DNA of 20,527 nucleotides, taken from contig JABSPP010000009.1 in NCBI GenBank assembly GCA_013214275.1, positions 1 through 20,527 on the forward strand, read 5' to 3'. Position numbers and translations under genes: made by a program. Under the pieces are notes generated by a model. It saw nothing but the letters and a program-made list of their open reading frames with translations, was not told where the DNA came from and searched no databases. The DNA is from Flavobacteriaceae bacterium (lineage in GTDB: Bacteria > Bacteroidota > Bacteroidia > Flavobacteriales > Flavobacteriaceae). Below are positions 8,000 to 14,278 of this stretch, in pieces (position 1 is the stretch's first letter; each line of letters begins with the position of its first letter).

Positions 8000-8655
8000 C
8001 ACATATCTAGGTATTTTTGTAAATAGTTGGAGCGTTCCCTCAAATCTTGTAAGTAAAAATCGTCTTCAAACCGAGAGACAACATTGTAATTATAACGCCT
8101 AAATGTTTGGATGATTTCATTCATGTCTTCTGAGATTACCTTGACAGTTATCTGAGTAATGTCTGGAGTTTGATGTGAAATGTAAAAACCTAGTAATCTA
8201 CCGTTATTACTTTCTATAATTTGACTTACTTCACTAACAGAAAACTCTTTTTTTGATTTTTCTGCAACAATTTCAGTGCCATCGATGTGTAAAAAAGGAC
8301 TGTTGGAAAAGATATCTAGAATATCACTCAATTCATAGTACCCTAGGTAATCCATTTTTTTATTCAGCACAGGCATTACATTACAATCAAAATCTGCAAA
8401 TAATTTGATTAACTCAAGAATAGTAGTATTTTCATTTGCGGAAAATGAGTCTAAGAGATAAGCATGTTCAGAGATTATAGTAGTGTTGTCTATGGTTTGC
8501 GCATCACTTTCGGAGATACAGCCTTTCAAATGTCCATTTTCAATAACAGGAACATGGGTAATAGGATATCCTTGAAACAGCTGTTGAGCAGATTTTATAC
8601 TATCAGAAGGGTGTAATCCTTTTATTTCGTTTAATATGTAACCTTCAAGATTCAT
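7999..8655 (-). CDS. CBS-domain-pair protein with ACT-like C-terminus
   Basis: This 218-aa soluble protein has two CBS motifs. The first spans about residues 1-56 (DSIKSAQQLFQGYPITHVPVIENGHLKG...). The second spans about 68-117 (TILELIKLFADFDCNVMPVLNKKMDYLGYYELSDIL). A third region (about 135-200: EVSQIIESNNGRLLGFY..., ITVKVIS..MNEIIQTFRRYNYNVV) looks like an ACT fold. CBS pairs bind adenosine nucleotides, and ACT domains bind small ligands, so this is probably a nucleotide or metabolite sensor. The only direct clue to its target is a 1-base TGATG overlap with nadK, which suggests fixed co-expression. Similar proteins are sometimes called AcuB-like; nothing here supports a role in acetoin use. 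Start is the ATG at 8655. Confidence 0.78.
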   Translation of the reverse strand: MNLEGYILNEIKGLHPSDSIKSAQQLFQGYPITHVPVIENGHLKGCISESDAQTIDNTTIISEHAYLLDSFSANENTTILELIKLFADFDCNVMPVLNKKMDYLGYYELSDILDIFSNSPFLHIDGTEIVAEKSKKEFSVSEVSQIIESNNGRLLGFYISHQTPDITQITVKVISEDMNEIIQTFRRYNYNVVSRFEDDFYLQDLRERSNYLQKYLDM

Positions 8656-8689
8656 TCACTACGAATATAGTTTAAAATGGCTAAATAGT

Positions 8690-8697
8690 TACCTTTG
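8690..8697 (+). promoter_or_regulatory. Candidate pdxJ promoter -7 box
   Basis: TACCTTTG matches TAnnTTTG exactly. It lies 18 bases before the pdxJ ATG, which predicts a leader of about 12 bases. The -33 element is weak (a GTTT near 8669-8673). The opposite strand has an imperfect box TATATTCG (8669-8662) that could serve the CBS gene. Confidence 0.5.
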
Positions 8698-8715
8698 TAC
8701 TTTATTTCCTAACAA

Positions 8716-9429
8716 ATGACAAAGTTAAGTGTAAATATTAACAAAATTGCCACGCTAAGAAACTCGAGAGGTGGAAAAGTGCCAGATTTATTAAAAGTAT
8801 CAACTGATATTCAGGAGTTTGGTGCACAAGGAATTACAATTCATCCTAGGCCAGATGAGAGACATATTCGTTATCGAGATGCTCACGACCTAAAACCAGT
8901 TGTCACTGCTGAATATAACATTGAAGGAAACCCTATCCCAAAGTTCAGAGAATTGGTTTTAGCAGTGAAGCCCACTCAGGTAACCTTAGTTCCAGATAGC
9001 GTAGATCAAATTACTTCAAATGCAGGATGGGATACTATAACACATCAAGTGTTTTTAAAAGATATAATTGCTGAGTTCAAAAAAGCTGGAATTCGTACAT
9101 CCATCTTTATTGATACAGATTTAAAACGTATAGAAGCTGCAGCTGCTGCTGGCACAGATAGGATAGAACTATATACGGAACATTTTGCTACAGAGTACAG
9201 TAAAGGGAATAATGATGTGGTGAAACGATACAGAGAAGCTGCTATACTTGCCCATGAACTTGGGCTAGGAATCAATGCGGGACATGATTTGAATTTAAAG
9301 AATATCGAGTTTTTTAAAAAAAACATACCAAACCTAGCTGAAGTTTCCATAGGTCACGCACTTATTTCTGAAAGTTTGTACTTAGGATTCGAGAATGTTG
9401 TGAATATGTATCTACATCGGCTCCAATAA
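8716..9429 (+). CDS. pdxJ: Pyridoxine 5'-phosphate synthase
   Basis: PdxJ condenses 1-deoxyxylulose 5-phosphate with 3-amino-2-oxopropyl phosphate to form pyridoxine 5'-phosphate in DXP-dependent vitamin B6 synthesis. The 237-aa TIM-barrel protein shows VNINKIATLRNSRGG (6-20), TIHPRPDERHIRYRD with His43, Glu70 in EYNIEGNP, GTDRIELYTE, GLGINAGHDLN with His190, and EVSIGHALI (209-217) for phosphate binding. These match the family's catalytic layout (His45, Glu72 and His193 in the E. coli enzyme). The start ATG is supported by a promoter box 18 bases upstream. An alpha/beta hydrolase gene follows after 2 bases, so the two are probably co-transcribed. Confidence 0.96.
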   Translation: MTKLSVNINKIATLRNSRGGKVPDLLKVSTDIQEFGAQGITIHPRPDERHIRYRDAHDLKPVVTAEYNIEGNPIPKFRELVLAVKPTQVTLVPDSVDQITSNAGWDTITHQVFLKDIIAEFKKAGIRTSIFIDTDLKRIEAAAAAGTDRIELYTEHFATEYSKGNNDVVKRYREAAILAHELGLGINAGHDLNLKNIEFFKKNIPNLAEVSIGHALISESLYLGFENVVNMYLHRLQ

Positions 9430-9431
9430 TC

Positions 9432-10196
9432 ATGGAAATCTTACATTCAAAAATTATAGGGCAAGGTCAGCCTTTTCTGATTCTTCATGGATATTTTGGA
9501 ATGGGAGATAACTGGAAAACACTTGCCAAACAGTTTGCTGAGAATTTTGAGGTTCACATAATCGATCAACGGAATCATGGGCGTAGTTTTCATGCAGATG
9601 AGTTTAATTACAAGTGCCTGTCAGAAGACCTTTACAATTACATTGCCTATCATCATCTAGATAAGATCATCCTATTGGGACATTCTATGGGAGGGAAAAC
9701 GGCTATGCTTTTTGCAGTAGAACATGCAGAGTTAGTAGATAAATTAATAGTTGTAGATATCTCTCCAAGGGTTTACCAGCCTCATCACAACGAGATATTA
9801 AAAGCCCTAAATTCTATCGATTTTTCAATTCATACTTCGAGAAAATTAGTAGAACAGCAATTAGCATTATATATTCCTGAGAAGGGAACACAACAGTTCT
9901 TGCTAAAAAGCGTGTATTGGAAAGATAAAGGAGTGTTGGACTTTCGTTTTAATTTATTGGCATTAACAGAAAATAATTCAGAGGTGGGTAGAGCCCTTCC
10001 ATCTTTCACCAATTTTGAGGGTGATACATTATTTTTAGCTGGGGCTAAGTCGGATTATATTAGCTCAGATGATGAACCCCTGATCAAAGCCCATTTCCCA
10101 AATTCACAAATTGTAATAGTCCCCAACACTGGTCACTGGCTTCATGCAGAAAACCCCAAGGATTTTTACAAAGAGGTGATTTTGTTTCTACACTAA
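9432..10196 (+). CDS. Alpha/beta hydrolase (YbfF-like esterase)
   Basis: This 254-aa protein has the alpha/beta-hydrolase fold. The oxyanion region is LILHGYFGMGDNW (17-29), and IDQRNHGRS (44-52) and the nucleophile elbow GHSMGG (Ser85) follow. Asp208 (GAKSDYI) and His235 (NTGHWLHAENP) complete the Ser-Asp-His triad. The whole pattern resembles YbfF-type acyl esterases, which cleave short-chain esters and acyl-CoAs in vitro; the natural substrate is not evident. It starts 2 bases after pdxJ and probably shares its transcript. Its TAA overlaps the alr TAG by convergence (10193-10196), so there is no room for a conventional terminator between them. Confidence 0.88.
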   Translation: MEILHSKIIGQGQPFLILHGYFGMGDNWKTLAKQFAENFEVHIIDQRNHGRSFHADEFNYKCLSEDLYNYIAYHHLDKIILLGHSMGGKTAMLFAVEHAELVDKLIVVDISPRVYQPHHNEILKALNSIDFSIHTSRKLVEQQLALYIPEKGTQQFLLKSVYWKDKGVLDFRFNLLALTENNSEVGRALPSFTNFEGDTLFLAGAKSDYISSDDEPLIKAHFPNSQIVIVPNTGHWLHAENPKDFYKEVILFLH

Positions 10197-11320
10197 TCCT
10201 CAAAAATGAACGCTCTTTTGATTCTCTGAGAGATGGCTGTAAGTATTTCATAGTAGATGGTTTCTACTTCTGAAGCCATATGAAGAATGTCTTGTTGATT
10301 ACCAAAGATGATGACTTGATCGCCCTCTCTACAGTCGATATTGGTAATATCTACCATGATCATATCCATACAAACATTTCCGACGATGGGAGCTTTTTGT
10401 CCAGCAATGGTTACATACCCTTTCGTATGCCCAAGTTTTCTAGAAATTCCATCGGCATGTCCTATAGGAATGGTAGCTATTTTAGTTTCTCCCTTTGAAA
10501 TATAAGCTCGATTGTAGCCAACGGTTTCTTCTGGCATTATTAAGTGAATTTGTGAGATGATAGATTTTAAGATATGTGTATTCTTTAGCTTGCTAGTTTC
10601 CTGAGAATCGTTGCCAAAGCCATACATACCAATTCCAATTCTAACCATATCAAACTGAGCCTGAGGGTAGTTGATCACACCAGAGGTATTCAGGATATGA
10701 GTCATTGGTTTGTAAGTTAAATGCTTCTGGAATTGCTTAACAATTACTGAAAAATGGTTCAATTGCCCTAGAGTAAATTCTTTTTCATCACGGTCTTCAC
10801 TGGCAGCTAAATGAGAAAAAATGGATGCTATTTCTATATATTTCAACCCTTGAATCTTAGTGAGTATCGCCTGAGTGTCGCTGTAGTTGAAACCTAGTCG
10901 ATTTAAACCAGTATTAAATTTTAAATGGATTGGATAATGATGAAGATCATTTTCTTCTGCATAACAAAGAAAAGCAGTCAGTATTTTCAGATTATATATA
11001 CTGGGCTCTAAGCAGTTTTTAGTGAGTTGTTGAAAATTTTGAATTTGGGGGTGTAACACCAGAATAGGGGTTTTTACACCCGCTTTCCTCAATGCTTCGC
11101 CTTCATGTGTATAGGCAACCGCAAAATAATCTACTCTATTATCTAGAAATGTAGCTACCTGCACACCATCACTTCCATAACCAAAGGCTTTGACAACAGC
11201 CAATACTTTGGTGTTTGAATCTAGTTTTTGCCTAAAATAACTAAGATTATGTTTCAGGGCTCTCCCATCAATTTCAAGAACAGTGACATGATTATTAATC
11301 AAAATTTTTAGTTTTTTCAA
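10193..11320 (-). CDS. alr: Alanine racemase
   Basis: Alr is a PLP enzyme that makes D-alanine for peptidoglycan. The 375-aa protein has the PLP lysine at Lys44 in AVVKAFGYG, HLKFNTGLNRLGF (132-144), FSHLAASED, the second catalytic base Tyr269 in VGYNRAY, and VCMDMIMVD (316-324). It ends YEILTAISQRIKR, the standard family finish. The longest form starts with TTG at 11320, overlapping tdk by 26 bases. Another TTG at 11302 would reduce the overlap to 8 bases; no in-frame ATG exists near VTVLEIDGRALKHNL, so a TTG start seems required. It lacks the N-terminal MurF fusion seen in some Bacteroidota alanine racemases. Co-transcription with tdk is likely. Confidence 0.94.
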   Translation of the reverse strand: MKKLKILINNHVTVLEIDGRALKHNLSYFRQKLDSNTKVLAVVKAFGYGSDGVQVATFLDNRVDYFAVAYTHEGEALRKAGVKTPILVLHPQIQNFQQLTKNCLEPSIYNLKILTAFLCYAEENDLHHYPIHLKFNTGLNRLGFNYSDTQAILTKIQGLKYIEIASIFSHLAASEDRDEKEFTLGQLNHFSVIVKQFQKHLTYKPMTHILNTSGVINYPQAQFDMVRIGIGMYGFGNDSQETSKLKNTHILKSIISQIHLIMPEETVGYNRAYISKGETKIATIPIGHADGISRKLGHTKGYVTIAGQKAPIVGNVCMDMIMVDITNIDCREGDQVIIFGNQQDILHMASEVETIYYEILTAISQRIKRAFIFED

Positions 11321-11915
11321 TGTCCTTTCTCTGTTCGAACTCTTTCATGGCTTTGTGATAAGCGGCTCTACTCAATGGTTCGTACTCCTGGATTTCACCC
11401 AAAAAAACAATGTCGTCGCTTGGAGCTTTTCTATAGCTGTAGTGCGCCAAGTTTCCTGTTCTAGTGCAAACTGCATGGACTTTGGTTACATACTCGGCAG
11501 TAGCCATGAGGGCAGGCATGGGTCCAAAAGGGTTTCCTTTAAAATCCATATCAAGTCCTGCAACAATCACCCTCATTCCTCTGTTTGCCAATTCATTGCA
11601 TACATGTACAATTTGATCATCAAAAAATTGAGCTTCGTCAATCCCAATAACGTCCACATTATTCGCTAGCAGGAGAATATTAGATGAGGCTGGTACAGGT
11701 GTTGAACGAATCCTATTGTCGTTGTGAGATACCACCTCCTCATCATCATACCTTACATCCATGGCGGGTTTAAATATCTCAACATTCTGCTTGGCAAACT
11801 GAGCACGTCTTAAACGTCGAATCAATTCTTCTGTTTTACCTGAGAACATAGAGCCACAGATGACTTCGATCCACCCAAATTGTTCTGTATGATTTACCGT
11901 ATTTTCAAGAAACAT
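11295..11915 (-). CDS. tdk: Thymidine kinase (type II)
   Basis: Tdk phosphorylates thymidine to dTMP in nucleoside salvage. The 206-aa protein has the P-loop CGSMFSGKTEEL (20-31), IGIDEAQFF (90-98, catalytic Glu94), and VIVAGLDMDFKGNPFGPMP (117-134), all typical of the Tk1-like family. The lasso region reads HAVCTRTGNLAHYSYRK and then EYEPLSRAAY. Of the four zinc ligands known from type II kinases, only the one at Cys150 is obvious, so the structural zinc may be absent or differently bound. Transcription probably starts from a TAnnTTTG box about 50 bases upstream, and alr overlaps its 3' end. The start is the ATG at 11915. Confidence 0.95.
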   Translation of the reverse strand: MFLENTVNHTEQFGWIEVICGSMFSGKTEELIRRLRRAQFAKQNVEIFKPAMDVRYDDEEVVSHNDNRIRSTPVPASSNILLLANNVDVIGIDEAQFFDDQIVHVCNELANRGMRVIVAGLDMDFKGNPFGPMPALMATAEYVTKVHAVCTRTGNLAHYSYRKAPSDDIVFLGEIQEYEPLSRAAYHKAMKEFEQRKDIEKTKNFD

Positions 11916-11966
11916 TTCGTAATTTTAAGGCATCTAATTGTTGGCATTTTACATTATGTATGCAGA

Positions 11967-11974
11967 CAAATTTA
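11967..11974 (-). promoter_or_regulatory. Candidate tdk-alr promoter -7 box
   Basis: The minus strand reads TAAATTTG, an exact TAnnTTTG match 52 bases from the tdk ATG. No good -33 TTG is visible at the usual distance. The region 11916-12014 separates tdk from a divergent gene; I found no matching box on the plus strand. Confidence 0.4.
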
Positions 11975-12014
11975 TTAAAAATTAACCTCGACTCTGATCT
12001 AAAGAACACAACTT

Positions 12015-12776
12015 ATGCACAAAAAATTAGCTGCTGATCTAACCAGTTTAGCACATAGCATACTACAGATGAAAAATAAAGATGATGTTTTCGCTCTAAA
12101 AGAGAAAGCGTATCAGGTTTATGAAAAACTTGCCGTCCTTGCTTATGTTGAAGAATATATGAACCATACCCCAAATCCAGAACAAACCAGAGAAGAACTA
12201 ATTGAAAAGATTGAAATCGCCTCAGAAAGTACAGAAAAAGAAATAATCGAATCTAAAATGGAGAAAGGATCTGAAGATGATTCTGCAGGCGAGTCACTGT
12301 CAGAGGAGCCTCAAGATAGTATTGAGACATCAGAGGAGGGCAAAAAAACAATCGAAGAGGTGAAAAACGCAGAGAGTGTTATTCATTCTGAAATTCGTAC
12401 AGCGGATATTAGTCATGAAGAAGTAGAGAATGAAATTAAAGATAAGAAAGAAGCATCATTAGAAAAAGAGCTTCAAGACACCATTTCTGTTGATATTGTA
12501 GCTGATTTATTTGAGAATGCTCCAAAAAAATCTTTAAATGATAAGTTTTTAGGAGATATTAAAATTGGATTGAATGATCGCATTGCATTCGTGAAGCACT
12601 TATTTGATGAGAGTCAAGAAGATTTCAATCGCGTTATTTCTCAACTCAATACATTCAAAACAGCAAAAGAAGCAAAAAAGTTCATTCATAAAATGGTAAA
12701 ACCAGATTACAATTGGTCGGGGAAAGAAGAGTTTGAGGAACGGCTGATGATGATTGTTGAACGCAAGTTTTCTTAA
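12015..12776 (+). CDS. Uncharacterised protein with acidic linker and conserved C-terminal domain
   Basis: I recognise no named family. The 253-aa product has no signal peptide or membrane segment, so it is presumably cytoplasmic. It has three parts. Residues 1-70 are predicted helical (LAADLTSLAHSILQMKNKDD, ALKEKAYQVYEKLAVLAYVEEYM). Residues 70-155 are a low-complexity linker very rich in Glu, Ser and Lys. Residues 160-253 form a compact domain (VDIVADLFENAPKKSLNDKF, IKIGLNDRIAFVKHLFDESQ, DFNRVISQLNTFKTAKEA, ending WSGKEEFEERLMMIVERKF). From memory, the C-terminal pattern recurs in hypothetical proteins of flavobacteria; I cannot give it a function. It is divergent from tdk and 12 bases upstream of a DUF6165 gene. 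Confidence 0.8.
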   Translation: MHKKLAADLTSLAHSILQMKNKDDVFALKEKAYQVYEKLAVLAYVEEYMNHTPNPEQTREELIEKIEIASESTEKEIIESKMEKGSEDDSAGESLSEEPQDSIETSEEGKKTIEEVKNAESVIHSEIRTADISHEEVENEIKDKKEASLEKELQDTISVDIVADLFENAPKKSLNDKFLGDIKIGLNDRIAFVKHLFDESQEDFNRVISQLNTFKTAKEAKKFIHKMVKPDYNWSGKEEFEERLMMIVERKFS

Positions 12777-12788
12777 AATTATTTTTGT

Positions 12789-13184
12789 ATGAAGATTGAA
12801 GTTTCCAATGGAGAAATTATTGATAAGTATACCATTCTAGAAATCAAACTTTCCCAAATTAAAGATGAAGAAAAACTAAAAAACATTCAGCACGAGTATG
12901 ATGTACTTAAACCTAATATTCAGAGCATCTACTCAGGGTGTAGCAGCAAATCACATTTGAAACAACTCCATCATACCCTTTACAGTATTAATAAAAAACT
13001 GTGGGAAATAGAAGATGACATTCGAGAATGTGAAAGAGAAAAAGATTTTGGGACCACTTTTGTAAGTTTAGCGAGAGCTGTATATTTTACCAATGATGAC
13101 CGCTCTAAGGTAAAAAAACAGATTAACCTGTTTACAAACTCAGATTTGATAGAGGAAAAATCCTACGAAGATTACAAGTCATAG
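12789..13184 (+). CDS. DUF6165-family protein
   Basis: This 131-aa protein begins MKIEVSNGEIIDKYTILEIKL and continues with a helical, charged middle (KDEEKLKNIQHEYDVLKPNI) and LYSINKKLWEIEDDIRECER, FGTTFVSLARAVYFTNDDR, and VKKQINLFTNSDLIEEKSY. I recognise this as the DUF6165 pattern, whose function is not known. It has no signal peptide or transmembrane segment, and a coiled-coil hairpin is plausible. In other bacteria such proteins are often found among polysaccharide or glycosyltransferase genes (recalled, not checked); here that context is absent. It starts 12 bases after the uncharacterised gene, so a two-gene transcript is likely, and is followed by a decayed lipoprotein gene. Confidence 0.78.
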   Translation: MKIEVSNGEIIDKYTILEIKLSQIKDEEKLKNIQHEYDVLKPNIQSIYSGCSSKSHLKQLHHTLYSINKKLWEIEDDIRECEREKDFGTTFVSLARAVYFTNDDRSKVKKQINLFTNSDLIEEKSYEDYKS

Positions 13185-13194
13185 GAATTACATC

Positions 13195-13392
13195 ATGAAA
13201 CTTAAAATCATCTATAGTCTTTTACCTTTACAATAGTTGGGTGTGAGTCAACGTATGTTGAACAAGAGTTTGACATTACTAAAAATCCAAAAGCGCCGTA
13301 TATCATTCTCGAAGAGTGATCATGCAGGCGATATTAATCCATTTTGGCTAGATATTATAGAGAATACTAGGCTATATACTTACCTCAACTAG
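13195..13392 (+). pseudogene. Frameshifted remnant of a small lipoprotein gene
   Basis: The ATG at 13195 opens MKLKIIYSLL and then reaches a TAG at 13234. In the -1 frame, starting right after a stop at 13215-13217, the same place reads FTFTIVGC followed by ESTYVEQEFDITKNP and ends at a TGA (13317-13319). Together the two frames give a classic lipoprotein signal: charged start, hydrophobic core, and lipobox IVGC with Cys at 13242-13244. A return to the first frame near 13315 restores 25 codons (SDHAGDINPFWLDIIEN...) up to a TAG at 13390-13392. Two compensating frame changes thus explain the stretch as a broken or truncated lipoprotein gene of about 65 codons. No homologue is recognised. Sequencing error is the main alternative. 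Confidence 0.55.
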
Positions 13393-13394
13393 AA

Positions 13395-13742
13395 TTAACC
13401 CAGGGACGCTTTCAGTCGTTCAACCTCTTTTTTACTATTACCCACAAAAATTTTGTCATTTATGATAAAAACAGGACGCTTTAAAAATGTGTATTCATCA
13501 AGAATATATTGTCTGTAATCTTGTTCCGAGACAAGTTCGCTTTTCAGCCCCATTGCTTTATATTTTTTTGCTCTTTTATTAAACAAAGCTTCATAACTTT
13601 TTTTCAATCTGTACATCTCATCTAGCTGACTTGTTGTAAGTGGGTTGGTTTTAATCTCAAATCGTTCAAAGCCCTCTAAATTTATTTCTTTTAAAATTCT
13701 TTTACAGGTGTCACAAGTTTGCAAAAAATAGACTTTCTTCAT
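13395..13742 (-). CDS. ArsC/Spx-family thioredoxin-fold protein
   Basis: This 115-aa cytoplasmic protein has an N-terminal redox motif CDTC (Cys10, Cys13) in KVYFLQTCDTCKRIL, the thioredoxin-fold helix LTTSQLDEMYRLKKSYEALFNKRAKKYK, and a late RPVFIINDKIFVGN strand containing the cis-Pro. This is the ArsC/Spx/YffB superfamily. True glutaredoxin-linked arsenate reductases have a CX5R-type site, and Spx regulators have CxxC plus contacts to RNA polymerase; the CxxC here is closer to the Spx/MgsR side, but regulatory function in flavobacteria is not established. No arsenic genes are nearby. It is divergent from the DinB-fold gene. Start is the ATG at 13742. Confidence 0.85.
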   Translation of the reverse strand: MKKVYFLQTCDTCKRILKEINLEGFERFEIKTNPLTTSQLDEMYRLKKSYEALFNKRAKKYKAMGLKSELVSEQDYRQYILDEYTFLKRPVFIINDKIFVGNSKKEVERLKASLG

Positions 13743-13753
13743 CTTTTAAGGTT

Positions 13754-13761
13754 TATCTTTG
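13754..13761 (+). promoter_or_regulatory. Candidate promoter -7 box for the DinB-fold gene
   Basis: TATCTTTG matches TAnnTTTG exactly. It lies 19 bases before the ATG at 13781, giving a predicted leader of about 14 bases. At the -33 distance only a TTT is found. Confidence 0.45.
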
Positions 13762-13780
13762 GCTAAAATAAACAGAATAT

Positions 13781-14236
13781 ATGAAGGTACATTTTGATAT
13801 TTTAAGAAAAATAAGGGCATCTGTTTTAAGTTTGATCGACGGTTACACCCTTGAGCAGTTGCACTCTATTCCTCATGGGTTTAAGAATCATATAGCTTGG
13901 AATATTACTCATTTAGTAGTTACTCAACAGCTACTTCATTACACCCTGTCGAGTAGGGACTGCTTGGTATCTGATGAATTAATTAACCAATACAAAAAAG
14001 GAATTACACCCAAAAAAATATTAACCCAAGAAGCTTTTGATAGAGTAATCGCGCTATTCAAAGAATTACCAGATGTACTCGAAGAAGATTACAATAAAGG
14101 AGTTTTTATCAAATACAGAGAATACCCAACAAGCACAGGCTTTGTTTTAGATTCTATAGATAAAGCCATTGTTTTCAATAACATGCATGAATCGTTACAT
14201 TTAGGGGTTATTATGTCTTTAAAAAAATTAGTGTAA
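13781..14236 (+). CDS. DinB-fold (DinB_2-like) metal-binding protein
   Basis: This 151-aa protein is a predicted four-helix bundle. Three histidines at the positions expected for the DinB/YfiT metal site are present: His44 in WNITHLVVTQ, and His136 and His140 in NNMHESLHLGVI. DinB-superfamily members bind a divalent metal and include thiol-dependent transferases, but most have no assigned reaction. The neighbours (divergent ArsC/Spx-like protein, then a PLP enzyme of sulfur amino-acid metabolism 42 bases downstream) would suit a thiol-linked role, which is only a guess. The short leader and promoter box support the ATG at 13781. Confidence 0.82.
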   Translation: MKVHFDILRKIRASVLSLIDGYTLEQLHSIPHGFKNHIAWNITHLVVTQQLLHYTLSSRDCLVSDELINQYKKGITPKKILTQEAFDRVIALFKELPDVLEEDYNKGVFIKYREYPTSTGFVLDSIDKAIVFNNMHESLHLGVIMSLKKLV

Positions 14237-14278
14237 TGTCTTATAGTTTTACATCACTGAAAACCGAAATTAATACCA

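Noticed and set aside
12780..12787. TTGTTG plus 20-base spacer plus TATTTTTG just before the DUF6165 gene
   Set aside because: Sequence and spacing match the promoter consensus, but the -7 box ends 1 base before the ATG, so transcription would start inside the gene. Kept only as a curiosity.
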